From Acidimicrobiaceae bacterium (lineage in GTDB: Bacteria; Actinomycetota; Acidimicrobiia; Acidimicrobiales; RAAP-2): a stretch of DNA of 46,192 nt. A model generated the notes under the pieces. That model was given only the letters and a program-made list of their open reading frames with translations. It did not search any database and was not told the DNA's origin. The translations under genes were made by a program, and so were the position numbers. The DNA lies in contig PLZP01000056.1 of assembly GCA_003152215.1 (NCBI GenBank), positions 1-46,192 on the forward strand. Direction: 5' to 3'. This document shows, piece after piece, positions 36,473 through 45,638 of this stretch; the stretch's first letter is position 1; the number at the start of each line of letters is the position of its first letter.

Positions 36473-37066
36473 ATGGCAGAACTGACGTTTACCTATGGGA
36501 CGATGGCCGCGGGCAAGTCGACCTTGGCGCTTCAACTCTGCTGGCAGTTGCGCCAGGGACGGGGGGACGTAGCGCTGTGGACCTTCGGCGATCGCAGCGA
36601 CGACGGCATGGTGACGAGTCGCATTGGCATTGAAGCACGTGCTGAGGCCATCGAACCGGGCAGCGATCTTGGCCCCCACGTCGAGCAGTTACGAGAGCGT
36701 CACGTTCACATTCTCGTTATCGACGAAGCACAGTTCGCAAGCGTGGAACAGATCGACGCGCTCGCACGAGTGGTCGACGATCTCGGGATCGACGTGCACG
36801 CCTTTGGTCTCTCGGCTGACTTCTTGCTCAATCTTTTCCCCGGATCGGCGCGCCTCTTCGCGATCTCTGACTGGTCTCACGAACTGCCACTGACCTCGAC
36901 CTGCTGGTGCGGGCAAAAGGGAAGGTGCAACGCCAGAGTCGTGAACGGGATCGTGGCGCGCGAGGGTAGTCAGTTCTTCACGGGCGATGTCAATGAGGGC
37001 GTCGTGCACTACCAAGTGCTCTGTCGCCCGCACTACCGCTCGGGCCAGCTCGGCAACGAGGTCTAA
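36473..37066 (+). CDS. tdk: thymidine kinase
   Basis: P-loop 'FTYGTMAAGKSTLALQL', 'ILVIDEAQFAS', 'VHAFGLSADFLLNLFPGSARLFAISD', zinc-binding Cys 'CWCGQKGRCNAR' and 'LCRPHY'. Confidence 0.95.
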   Translation: MAELTFTYGTMAAGKSTLALQLCWQLRQGRGDVALWTFGDRSDDGMVTSRIGIEARAEAIEPGSDLGPHVEQLRERHVHILVIDEAQFASVEQIDALARVVDDLGIDVHAFGLSADFLLNLFPGSARLFAISDWSHELPLTSTCWCGQKGRCNARVVNGIVAREGSQFFTGDVNEGVVHYQVLCRPHYRSGQLGNEV

Positions 37067-37651
37067 ATGGACCGTATTGTCGTCGTCGACGCCGATCCCG
37101 AGTGGCCGAAGCAGTTCCAAGAAATCGCCGCGCATCTCTCACCATTTCTCGCCGATTCGATCGTGCGCATTGAGCATGTTGGATCGACCTCGGTGCTCGG
37201 ACTCGCCCCCAAACCAATCATCGACATCGACGTCGTGGTGGCGGACGAAGAGCAAGTACCGATTGTGCTGGGTCTGATTGAGTCGGCCGGGTACCGGTGG
37301 GTGGGGGACTTGACCGTCAAAGGCCGCGAGGCATTCGAACCGGAGGACGCACAACATCTGCCAGACCACCACCTTTATTTGGTAGTGGAGAACAATCGAG
37401 CGCACGTGGATCACTGGCTCCTGCGCGACGCGCTGATCGACGATCCAGAGTTGATCGAGCGCTGCGCCGCGATCAAACGCGACAACGCCGTCTTGGCCGA
37501 TGGCGACGGGGAGCTCTACGTCGCCTTAAAGGCTGCTTTTGTCGCCGACGTTCTCACAAAAGCGCGTCGCGATCACGGCTTGGCGCCGGTCGAATACTGG
37601 CAGCCAGAGTTGGTTGAATTTTTGCGGCCATCACCGCGGCGCTGCGACTGA
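37067..37651 (+). CDS. GrpB family protein (UPF0157)
   Basis: 'VVDADPEWPKQFQEIAAHL', 'RIEHVGSTSVLGLAPKPIIDIDVVV', 'HLYLVVENN...DHWLLRDALIDDPEL'. Confidence 0.9.
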   Translation: MDRIVVVDADPEWPKQFQEIAAHLSPFLADSIVRIEHVGSTSVLGLAPKPIIDIDVVVADEEQVPIVLGLIESAGYRWVGDLTVKGREAFEPEDAQHLPDHHLYLVVENNRAHVDHWLLRDALIDDPELIERCAAIKRDNAVLADGDGELYVALKAAFVADVLTKARRDHGLAPVEYWQPELVEFLRPSPRRCD

Positions 37652-37668
37652 GCAACCACAATGGGGAC

Positions 37669-37833
37669 ATGTCCGACATCCTTAATCACAGTGAATTGAC
37701 GATCCCGGTGATCGAATGCGCCAGCCGATTCGCAGTCTTCTCCGATTGCCCTCACTGTGGCGCGTCGCTGAGCCCCGAACACGCACATTTCAAGTGCAGG
37801 TCATGCGGCTGGCGCGATTCCTGTTGTGATTGA
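37669..37833 (+). CDS. small zinc-ribbon-like protein (54 aa), absent from the ORF track
   Basis: Translated by hand: MSDILNHSELTIPVIECASRFAVFSDCPHCGASLSPEHAHFKCRSCGWRDSCCD*. Has CPHC...CRSC pairs; 17 bp after the GrpB stop. Confidence 0.7.
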   Translation: MSDILNHSELTIPVIECASRFAVFSDCPHCGASLSPEHAHFKCRSCGWRDSCCD

Positions 37834-37869
37834 TTACCGCACGATGAAGGTTTTCAAAAATCCTTAATT

Positions 37870-37913
37870 TTTCACTCTGAACGACCCTTTCGCTCACATT
37901 CTGTTTACCTTCG
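37870..37913 (+). promoter_or_regulatory. candidate PHO box array upstream of pstS
   Basis: 11-bp phased units TTTCACTCTGA / ACGACCCTTTC / GCTCACATTCT / GTTTACCTTCG; units 1, 3 and 4 resemble the actinobacterial GTTCACC-type PHO repeat. Confidence 0.6.
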
Positions 37914-37999
37914 ATTCCTAGGTTTCCTAGTGGCAAAACGTTCGAATGTCGAATCGTCGCGTCGCAAATGAATCACTTTCTTTAGGAGGAAAGTTCAGA

Positions 38000-39346
38000 A
38001 TGAAGAATCTATTCAGGTCGCTCGCGGCAGTTGCGCTGGCCGTTGCTGGTCTGCTCGCCGTCGTGTCAGCACCCGCAAGTGCCAGTACCAAAAATAAGGC
38101 GGTCGTCTGTTACCGCCTTAAGTCCAACAAAGTCCAGTCCAAGCGTTACGAATCCAAGGGTGGCGTTTGCCCCAAGGGCTGGTCCAAACACAAGCCCAAG
38201 CCCACGTCGACAGCGCCCTCAGGCGGTCTCCAGGGATCCAACAAGACCGGTGACATCGACCTCGTCGTGCCGAGCAGCGTCTCGCTGGCGATCAACGGCT
38301 CGTCGTTCGACGCGCCAATGGTTGGGGCGACCACGAGTGGCTCGACCGGGTACACCGCCGGTGGCAAGGTGAGCTTCAGTTCGTATCCAGCCGCTGGATC
38401 CGGCGCTGGTCGTACGTCGATTACCAACGGAAGCGTTGACATCGGATTCTCGGACCAGCCCATGACGCCCACGGCCGCCACATTGCCCTCTGGCGCCGTG
38501 GAGGCGAACTACGTCCAAGTTCCCTACATCCTTGGAGGCGCCGTGGTCGGCTACAACCTCGGCTCAAGTCTCAACAACATCAAGTTGACGACCAACGAGG
38601 TTGCGAAGATATTCGACGGACAGATCACGACGTGGTCGAACCTCGCCATCATCAACACGAATGGCGGACTTTCGTCAACGACGGGTAAGGCGCTCCAGGC
38701 GCTCTACACCAGTAACTCACCGGCTGACACGATGAAGGTGATCTATCGATCCGCGAGTTCCGGTACGACGTACGCCTTCACCGACTGGCTGCACTCCTCT
38801 GGCGGCTCGACGCACACCCCGAGTGGCAATCCGATGGAAGGTAGTGGTAACGCCTGGCACGCCACGAACATCCTGGGGGCGGCGAACAACGCGGCCTTGG
38901 CGACCGATATCAACGCGACGCCCGGATCAATTGGCTACATCGAGTACAGCTACCTTCTGATTCCCGGCAACGCTGCCATTCAGTCGGCGTCGCTACAGGA
39001 CCGTGAAGGTCAGTGGCTCCAGCCATCGTTGACGAACATCGCCGCTGCCGCCGCTGCCGCCGGTACGAACATCACGCCCGACAGTTTCTCGATCGTCAAC
39101 GAGCCCGGCAATAAAGTGTGGCCGCTCGCGACCTACAGCTGGGCGATTGTGGCGAAGAACCAGACGAACGAAGCGAAGGGTGAGGCCATCGTCAAGTACC
39201 TCGACTGGGAGACCCACTACGCCCAGAGCGCCTTGGCCAAGGCCGAGGGCTACGTGCCCTTGCCGACAGCAGTCGCGGCCTACTCTCGTCAGCAATTGAT
39301 GAACGTGACCTCGGGTGGGGCGGTCCTGCTCACCAAGACGTCGTAA
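38000..39346 (+). CDS. pstS: phosphate ABC transporter substrate-binding protein PstS
   Basis: Signal peptide 'SLAAVALAVAGLLAVVSAPASA', 'INGSSFDAPM', 'GSGAGRTSITNGSVDIGFSDQPMT', 'IYRSASSGTTYAFTDWL'. RBS AGGAGGAAAG upstream; located before pstCAB. Confidence 0.92.
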   Translation: MKNLFRSLAAVALAVAGLLAVVSAPASASTKNKAVVCYRLKSNKVQSKRYESKGGVCPKGWSKHKPKPTSTAPSGGLQGSNKTGDIDLVVPSSVSLAINGSSFDAPMVGATTSGSTGYTAGGKVSFSSYPAAGSGAGRTSITNGSVDIGFSDQPMTPTAATLPSGAVEANYVQVPYILGGAVVGYNLGSSLNNIKLTTNEVAKIFDGQITTWSNLAIINTNGGLSSTTGKALQALYTSNSPADTMKVIYRSASSGTTYAFTDWLHSSGGSTHTPSGNPMEGSGNAWHATNILGAANNAALATDINATPGSIGYIEYSYLLIPGNAAIQSASLQDREGQWLQPSLTNIAAAAAAAGTNITPDSFSIVNEPGNKVWPLATYSWAIVAKNQTNEAKGEAIVKYLDWETHYAQSALAKAEGYVPLPTAVAAYSRQQLMNVTSGGAVLLTKTS

Positions 39347-39401
39347 CCACAATGAATTACCAATAAAGCTAATCACTAACAAAGAGAGGTAGAGCGCAGC
39401 A

Positions 39402-40385
39402 GTGTCAATCGTCATACCTCCACCTCCAGATTTCACCACGCATGAAGAAGAGGCGGCGGAGTTCAACTCCGCCGCCTCTTCGCGTACGTGGTACCACTAC
39501 CTATTGATTTTCGCGGCCCTCCTGTTCGGGGCCGTGAGCGTCGGCTTCGTCGGAACAATCGTCTGGAACTCGGCCCCTGAATGGGCACATCACACCGGCA
39601 CTCTCCTCGGTGGCAATGGCTGGCAGTCGCCTTTGGGACCGTTCGGCGGCCTCGCGATGATCGTCGGGACTCTCGAAACGTCGGTGATCGCGTTGGTGAT
39701 CGCTGTAGTAATCGGTCTCGGCACGTCAATCTCAATCGTGTTTCTCATTCCGCGTCGATTCCGCAATGTCGTGGCGACGTTCGTCGAACTGCTCGCCGCG
39801 GTCCCGAGTGTGGTTTACGGACTGTGGGGATTCCTCGTACTCGCGCCGTGGATGTTGAAGACGGTCATCCCGTGGCTCAATAGCTGGCCTTTCGCAAAGG
39901 AACTCTTTGGCAACGTCGGCCAGGAAGATGGTCAGTCGCTCCTCTTGGCGTCGATCGTGCTTGCCGTGATGATCCTGCCCACGTTCGTCGCGATCAGCCG
40001 AGAGGTCATCTCAGTCGTTCCGAACGATCTGATTGAAGCCAGCCTGTCCCTTGGCGCAACGCGATGGCAGGTGATCCGTGAAGTTGTTCTGCCGACGGCC
40101 AAGATCGGACTGTTTGGCGCAACGTTCTTGGCACTGGCACGGGCGACTGGGGAAACGGTCGCCGTGGCGTTGGTCGCGGGTGGCGTGGCCAATGTGCAGT
40201 TCCACCTCCTCTATCCCGGAACGTCAATCGCGGCTTGGATCGCGACGGAGTTCGGCGAGGCGCAGGGCAACGAAGTTGCCGCTCTAATGGCGCTTGGTGT
40301 GTTGTTGATGCTCGTGAACTTCGGGCTCTCGTTGATCAGCCGGTGGCTGGTCTCTCGCCAACGTAAGGTCCTGGCGGTCGTATGA
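39402..40385 (+). CDS. pstC: phosphate ABC transporter permease PstC
   Basis: 'FVELLAAVPSVVYGLWGFLVLAPWM', 'PNDLIEASLSLGATRWQVIREVVLPTAKIGLFGATFLALARATGETVAVALVAG'. Confidence 0.95.
   Translation: MSIVIPPPPDFTTHEEEAAEFNSAASSRTWYHYLLIFAALLFGAVSVGFVGTIVWNSAPEWAHHTGTLLGGNGWQSPLGPFGGLAMIVGTLETSVIALVIAVVIGLGTSISIVFLIPRRFRNVVATFVELLAAVPSVVYGLWGFLVLAPWMLKTVIPWLNSWPFAKELFGNVGQEDGQSLLLASIVLAVMILPTFVAISREVISVVPNDLIEASLSLGATRWQVIREVVLPTAKIGLFGATFLALARATGETVAVALVAGGVANVQFHLLYPGTSIAAWIATEFGEAQGNEVAALMALGVLLMLVNFGLSLISRWLVSRQRKVLAVV
39447..39481 (+). repeat. 17-bp perfect inverted repeat (hairpin) inside the 5' end of pstC
   Basis: GAAGAGGCGGCGGAGTT-C-AACTCCGCCGCCTCTTC, codons ~16-27 of pstC. Confidence 0.9.
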
Positions 40386-41314
40386 GCGGCATGATTGAAC
40401 TCGAGGAGCCGAAGGCGGCCGAACATCAAATGCGCGACGAGATTCGCCAGATCTCTGACAAGGTTCGCCGGCGGCGTCAGTTGCGTTCGACGATGATGGT
40501 CGCGCTGTGCGCCATCGCGCTCTGCATCACGGCGGTTCCGCTGTTTTTACTCTTGTACCAACTGTTCAACCGAGGCCTGCCCGTCGTCTTGCACCCTGGT
40601 TTCTATACGCAGTTACCTCAGACGCCCAACCTGATCACCCCGAATGCCACTGGTGGTATCTCGAATGCCATCATCGGCACCCTCGTGCTTTCGCTCTACG
40701 CCTCGATTATGGCGATTCCTGTCGGTGTTCTCGTCGGAATCTACTTGGCCGAATCCGACTCGAAGCTGGCGGCGTCGCTGCGGGTTATCGCCCAGACGAT
40801 GGCCGGCGCCCCGTCAATCCTGATGGGTCTCTTCGCCTTCTCCTTCATCATTCGCGACTTGCATATCGGCTTCTCGGCGCTGGCCGGGTCATTCGCGTTG
40901 GCCGTGTTGATGCTTCCGGTCATCATCATTTCATCCGAGATTGCGGTAAGGGGAGTTCCAAACACCCTCCGCGAGGCCGGTCTGGCACTTGGGGCCAAGC
41001 CCCACAAGGTTTCCATGAAGATCGTTCTCCCGGCGGCGCTGACCGGAATCGTGACCGGCATCATCTTGGCCATCTCGCGAGCAATCGGCGAGACCGCGCC
41101 CGTACTTTTGGTCATCGGCGGCGGTTACATTAATTCTTGGAAGCCGTTGGATCCCGTTGCCGCCATGCCGCTCTCAATTTACGAGAACGCCAAATCGGAA
41201 TGGCCCAGTCTGCGAACCGAAGTGTGGGGTATTGCGCTGGTGCTCGTTGTGTTCGTTTTTGTTTTGAGTTTAAGCGCCCGAATTTGGGCATCGAGAAAGC
41301 AACAGGCAAGGTAA
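40382..41314 (+). CDS. pstA: phosphate ABC transporter permease PstA
   Basis: 'NTLREAGLALGAKPHKVSMKIVLPAALTGIVTGIILAISRAIGETAPVLLVIG'. ATGA overlap with pstC. Confidence 0.95.
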   Translation: MSGMIELEEPKAAEHQMRDEIRQISDKVRRRRQLRSTMMVALCAIALCITAVPLFLLLYQLFNRGLPVVLHPGFYTQLPQTPNLITPNATGGISNAIIGTLVLSLYASIMAIPVGVLVGIYLAESDSKLAASLRVIAQTMAGAPSILMGLFAFSFIIRDLHIGFSALAGSFALAVLMLPVIIISSEIAVRGVPNTLREAGLALGAKPHKVSMKIVLPAALTGIVTGIILAISRAIGETAPVLLVIGGGYINSWKPLDPVAAMPLSIYENAKSEWPSLRTEVWGIALVLVVFVFVLSLSARIWASRKQQAR

Positions 41315-41317
41315 CCA

Positions 41318-42157
41318 ATGGACCAGGAATTTATGGCACAAGTCGAGACGAAGGTCACGGCGCCCACCGAGACACCCGAACGTGGGGCGTCCGCGATGCA
41401 GTTGAAGAACGTCGCCGTGTCCTTTCACGGTCGCACGGCCGTTCGCGACTGTACGTTCAACATCACAAAGAATCGCGTTACCAGTCTGATCGGACCGTCC
41501 GGCTCGGGTAAGACGACGTTGCTGCGCGCACTTAACCGTCTGCACGACCTCACGCCCGGCGCGAAGGTCGCGGGACAGATCCTCTTGGAGGGCACCGACA
41601 TCTATCGCGGCGACATCACGGTGACTGAACTGCGCACGCGCGTTGGTATGGTCTTCCAGCGCCCGAATCCCTTCCCGACGATGTCGATCTACGAGAACGC
41701 GGTCTCCGGTCTGCGATTCAACGGCGTGAAGAAGAAGGCCCTCCTCGACGAAGCGGCCGAGACGTCGCTCAAGTCTGCGGCCCTCTGGGACAGCGTGCAG
41801 AACCGACTGAAAGTCGCGGCCTCCAACCTCTCTGGTGGCGAGCAGCAGCGCCTGTGCATCGCGCGCGCCCTCGCCATGGACCCTGAGGTCCTTTTGATGG
41901 ACGAGCCCACGTCGGCCCTCGACCCGATTGCGACGCTGAAGATTGAAGAGTTGATGACCGAGTTGAAGAAGCGCGTCACCGTCATCATCGTGACCCACAA
42001 CATGCAACAGGCCGCGCGCATCTCGGATGATTGCGCGTTCCTTCTCATGGGCGAGGACCGGGCCGGAGAATTGATCGAGTTCGACACCACCGAGAAGATC
42101 TTCAACAATCCCATCGACCCGCGCACGCTGGACTACACACTCGGTCGCTTCGGCTGA
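41318..42157 (+). CDS. pstB: phosphate ABC transporter ATP-binding protein PstB
   Basis: 'LIGPSGSGKTTLLRALNRLHDL', 'GMVFQRPNPFPTMSIYENAVSGLR', 'LSGGEQQRLCIARALAMDPEVLLMDEPTSALDPIAT'. Confidence 0.96.
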   Translation: MDQEFMAQVETKVTAPTETPERGASAMQLKNVAVSFHGRTAVRDCTFNITKNRVTSLIGPSGSGKTTLLRALNRLHDLTPGAKVAGQILLEGTDIYRGDITVTELRTRVGMVFQRPNPFPTMSIYENAVSGLRFNGVKKKALLDEAAETSLKSAALWDSVQNRLKVAASNLSGGEQQRLCIARALAMDPEVLLMDEPTSALDPIATLKIEELMTELKKRVTVIIVTHNMQQAARISDDCAFLLMGEDRAGELIEFDTTEKIFNNPIDPRTLDYTLGRFG

Positions 42158-42209
42158 TTTAGACACGCCAGGCGCGTGACAAACTACCCTGAGTGGTTTT
42201 GACAGGGGG

Positions 42210-43616
42210 TTGAACGTGGCGAAGGAACTATGGCAGGAATCGGCGTCGTCGTTGGCGCAAATGATCCGAAGTGGTGCCACGACATCGCGAGAGGTGATCG
42301 ACGCTCACCTGGACCGCATTGACGCGGTGAACGGCGCCATCAACGCCATTGTCGAGGTTCGCCCCGAAGAGGCGCGAGCCGAAGCGGACGTCGCTGACGC
42401 GAAACAGAGGGCCGGAGAGCCACTCGGGGCGCTCCACGGCGTGCCCTTCACGATCAAGGTCAACCTGGACCTCACCGGTTACACGACCAACCAGGGTTGC
42501 GAGACACTGAAGGACTTCATGGCTTCTGCCGACTCACCACCGGTGGAGCGACTGCGCCAAGCCGGCGCGGTTGCACTCGCGCGTACCAATATGCCTGACC
42601 TCGGACTGCGCATTAATACCGAGTCCTCGCTGTATGGTGCGACCCACAACCCTTGGAAGCACGGCATCACGGCCGGCGGATCGTCGGGCGGTGAGGCCGC
42701 GGCCATTGCGTCGGGGATGAGCCCGCTCGGCCTCGGCAATGACATTGGCGGATCGCTACGCAACCCGGCCTACGCGTGCGGCATCGCGTCGATCAAGCCA
42801 ACGAGGGGACGCGTCCCCCAAGGCAATCCCTCGTCACCCTTGGACATGTCGATCAATGAACAGATTCTGTTGGTGAACGGCGTGCTGGCGAGGACCGTGG
42901 CGGACGTTCGTCTTGGTCTCGAGGCCGTCATGGGCGCGCACCGCCTCGATCCCCAGTCCGTCGACGTACCTCTGAACGGTCCGCCCGCGTCGCGGCGCGT
43001 GGCGCTCGTCGCGACCCCGACGGGCGGCGACACCGACCCCGACGTTGCCGAGGGAGTGCGCATCGCTGGTCGCGCGCTCGAAAAGGCCGGCTACGAGGTC
43101 GAGGAGATCGATCCGCCAATGGTTTTCGAGAGCTACCTCGCGTGGACGGAGCTCATGATGACGAGCCTCAAGGTTGTCAATCCCTTGCTCATGATGATTC
43201 TCGGCGAAGGGGGACAGCGATTCCTCGAACTCACGACCATCGAGTTTCCTCCGGCCACGCCCGAGTCGATGGCACTGATGCATGAGAACCGTTACAAGGT
43301 GGAGAAGGCGTGGCGCCTGTTCATGACGACCTACCCACTGATCGTCGGGCCCGTGTGGACGCAACCTCCTTTCGCGCACGGTTACGACATCATCGACCGC
43401 GACACGGCAATGAAGGTGGTGGAACTCTTCCGATTCATCATGCCGGCGAACCTCATGGGACTCCCGGCGGCGTGCGTGCCCACGGGCGTGGCCAATGGAC
43501 TCCCGACGGGCGTGCAGATTATGGGGACACTCTTTCGCGAGGACCTCTGTCTTGATGCGGCGCAGGCCGTCGAGCGCGAGATTGGCGTGCTCACGCCAAT
43601 CGATCCACGGGGTTAG
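42210..43616 (+). CDS. amidase (amidase signature family)
   Basis: 'GGSSGGEAAAIASGMSPLGLGNDIGGSLRNPAYACGIASIKPTRGRVP' with the Ser-Ser-Lys triad context 'GVPFTIKVNLDL'. Confidence 0.95.
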   Translation: MNVAKELWQESASSLAQMIRSGATTSREVIDAHLDRIDAVNGAINAIVEVRPEEARAEADVADAKQRAGEPLGALHGVPFTIKVNLDLTGYTTNQGCETLKDFMASADSPPVERLRQAGAVALARTNMPDLGLRINTESSLYGATHNPWKHGITAGGSSGGEAAAIASGMSPLGLGNDIGGSLRNPAYACGIASIKPTRGRVPQGNPSSPLDMSINEQILLVNGVLARTVADVRLGLEAVMGAHRLDPQSVDVPLNGPPASRRVALVATPTGGDTDPDVAEGVRIAGRALEKAGYEVEEIDPPMVFESYLAWTELMMTSLKVVNPLLMMILGEGGQRFLELTTIEFPPATPESMALMHENRYKVEKAWRLFMTTYPLIVGPVWTQPPFAHGYDIIDRDTAMKVVELFRFIMPANLMGLPAACVPTGVANGLPTGVQIMGTLFREDLCLDAAQAVEREIGVLTPIDPRG

Positions 43617-43625
43617 TGCGCGGCG

Positions 43626-44069
43626 GTGCGGATTCGACCGATCAACGAGGACGACCTCGCAGCGGCCGTACGCGTCTTGTTGGGCGGGTCACTCACGCCG
43701 GAATTTGAAGAGACTGACCGTACGCGCGACTACTGGGCCGCGGTTAAAGAGACTCGCCGCCAACGTGGCGACGTTCTCATCGCCGAAGAGGATGGCGAAG
43801 TGATTGGCGTCTGCCAAGTGATTATCTTTCAACACTTCCAACACGCTGGTGGGTGGTGTTGCGAGCTCGAAAGTGTCCACGTGCGCGATGATCGGCGCAG
43901 CCGCGGTGTCGGCTCGAAACTGCTCGAGGCGGCGGAGGCGTTGGCCCGCGAGCGCGGCTGCTATCGCGTCCAGTTGACCAGCCGCAACGTCCGACTCGAC
44001 GCACATCGGTTCTACGTCGCCAATGGCTACGACCAGACCAGTCTGGGATTCAAAAAGTTCTTCAATTGA
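43626..44069 (+). CDS. GNAT family N-acetyltransferase
   Basis: 'CELESVHVRDDRRSRGVGSKLLEAAEALARERGCYRVQLTSRNVRLDAHRFYVANGY' is the acetyl-CoA binding region. Confidence 0.93.
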   Translation: MRIRPINEDDLAAAVRVLLGGSLTPEFEETDRTRDYWAAVKETRRQRGDVLIAEEDGEVIGVCQVIIFQHFQHAGGWCCELESVHVRDDRRSRGVGSKLLEAAEALARERGCYRVQLTSRNVRLDAHRFYVANGYDQTSLGFKKFFN

Positions 44070-44218
44070 GAACGAATTCCAACAGGGCGAGATGAAAGTT
44101 TGGTAGGTCGGCCGATACTTCTCGGGGTTGGGACCTGCGCCTAACTCTCAGATCGCCGAAGGTGTGTATCTGGCTATGGCGGGTCGAGATCGCCCTAGCT
44201 ACGAGTCCGTCGCAATCT

Positions 44219-44917
44219 TCAGCACGCAGCTCCCGGGGAAGTGTTGATGCTTCCAGGGCACCACGTGAAGGCCTTACTGGACGTCACTCGACCCGGATTG
44301 TCAAACCCGATTATGCGCCCGAGGGCAACCTGATCGCGGCTCCAAGGTGCGTGCCAGTGCGGCCACGTCGCCATCGGGATGAGCAACACCTCGAAGCCGC
44401 CACCGTGCGCCAGCACCTTGGAGCGCGACTCCGCCGTGGTGACAACAACGGACGTCGTCTGTTTGGCGAGATGCACGAGCATGAGTACGTTGCTGGTAAG
44501 ACTGCCGTCAACGACGGCGACGGGCGCACCGACCGCCGAGCGCATCTGAGCATCGGTGATCGCCCCGGTGGCGAGACCCATCCCATCGAAGCACCATCGC
44601 AAGCCGGAGGGCGTCTCAAAGGTAGCAATCGACGCCACCGAGCCGAGTCCGACGACACCTGGTCGCAGGCTTGTGGCCGGTGGTGGAGTGGCGGAGTCTT
44701 CGAACGAGTGAGAGCAGTCCGCCACTGTCGCGCTGATCGTTGGTCCGCTGGCGCGCGAGAGTCCGTACCACAGGCCGCCGAGGACGACGATGGTTGCGGC
44801 ACCACCCCAGAGAGCCCATCGACGCTTGTGGTGGAAGGCATTCCTTGCAGGCGCGCCACCACGCCCCCTCGTCTCGGCGTCATCGCTTGTCAGGATGGAT
44901 GCGGTCACTTCCGTCAT
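44219..44917 (-). CDS. hypothetical single-TM protein with an extracytoplasmic domain
   Basis: Charged N-terminus, then TM 'WALWGGAATIVVLGGLWYGL', then a soluble Cys-containing domain. Confidence 0.65.
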   Translation of the reverse strand: MTEVTASILTSDDAETRGRGGAPARNAFHHKRRWALWGGAATIVVLGGLWYGLSRASGPTISATVADCSHSFEDSATPPPATSLRPGVVGLGSVASIATFETPSGLRWCFDGMGLATGAITDAQMRSAVGAPVAVVDGSLTSNVLMLVHLAKQTTSVVVTTAESRSKVLAHGGGFEVLLIPMATWPHWHAPWSRDQVALGRIIGFDNPGRVTSSKAFTWCPGSINTSPGAAC

Positions 44918-45076
44918 CTAAGCAGACGGTACTGAGGACGGTTATCGCGGCCTTCGAGCGACACTCTGAAGAGCCGTCAACCCGGTCCTCCAAACTCACG
45001 CGAATTCGGCAACGGGCAAAGCAAAGACGGTCCAGAAATCTGACCTTCCAATCATTGTCGCACCTCGCCGCCACAC

Positions 45077-45568
45077 TCAATTGAGAATCTCTCGCAGATC
45101 ACCATCATCGACGCTGAAGACGAAACCCCGGATTTCAGTACTGTCGACGAATGGACTCGACCTGAGTGTCTCGACCGTTCTGCGGACGTCGTCGTCGACG
45201 TCGCGATAGGCGCCCAGTCGAAACGGGGGCCGCGCCCCGAGTGACGCTTCAATGTCGTTGGCCAACTCCTCTTCGTCGAATGTCTCCAGTCCGCAACGAG
45301 TGTGGTGGATCACCATCACCACTCGGGTTCCTAACAGCCATTGACTGAGGAGGAGTGAGCGAACGGCGTCATCCGTGGCGAGACCTCCGGCATTTCGTAT
45401 GAGGTGCGCCTCACCGAGGTTCAGCCCGAGGGCGCCGAAGAGGTCGAGTCGCGAGTCCATGCAGGTCAGCACCGCCAAATGGAGTTGCGGCGACGTCGCC
45501 ATCTCGCGGTGTCCGTGTCGATCGACGTAGGCGCGATTATGGGCGATGAGTTCATTGATCACGGACAT
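45077..45568 (-). CDS. beta-class carbonic anhydrase
   Basis: 'LAVLTCMDSRLD' (CxDxR) and 'VVMVIHHTRCGLETF' (HxxC) zinc-binding motifs. Confidence 0.92.
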   Translation of the reverse strand: MSVINELIAHNRAYVDRHGHREMATSPQLHLAVLTCMDSRLDLFGALGLNLGEAHLIRNAGGLATDDAVRSLLLSQWLLGTRVVMVIHHTRCGLETFDEEELANDIEASLGARPPFRLGAYRDVDDDVRRTVETLRSSPFVDSTEIRGFVFSVDDGDLREILN

Positions 45569-45638
45569 CGGACAATCCTACGAAACCGAGCGAGGGGTTC
45601 GATTTTCACTGTCGCTACGCTCATTCTCGGAGGTGGTT

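Noticed and set aside
42158-42209. Terminator after pstB (CACGC-CAGGC-GCGTG)
   Set aside because: Only a 5-bp stem without a T run; too weak to call.
41270-42280. 336-aa minus-strand ORF
   Set aside because: Antisense to pstB; high-GC shadow ORF.
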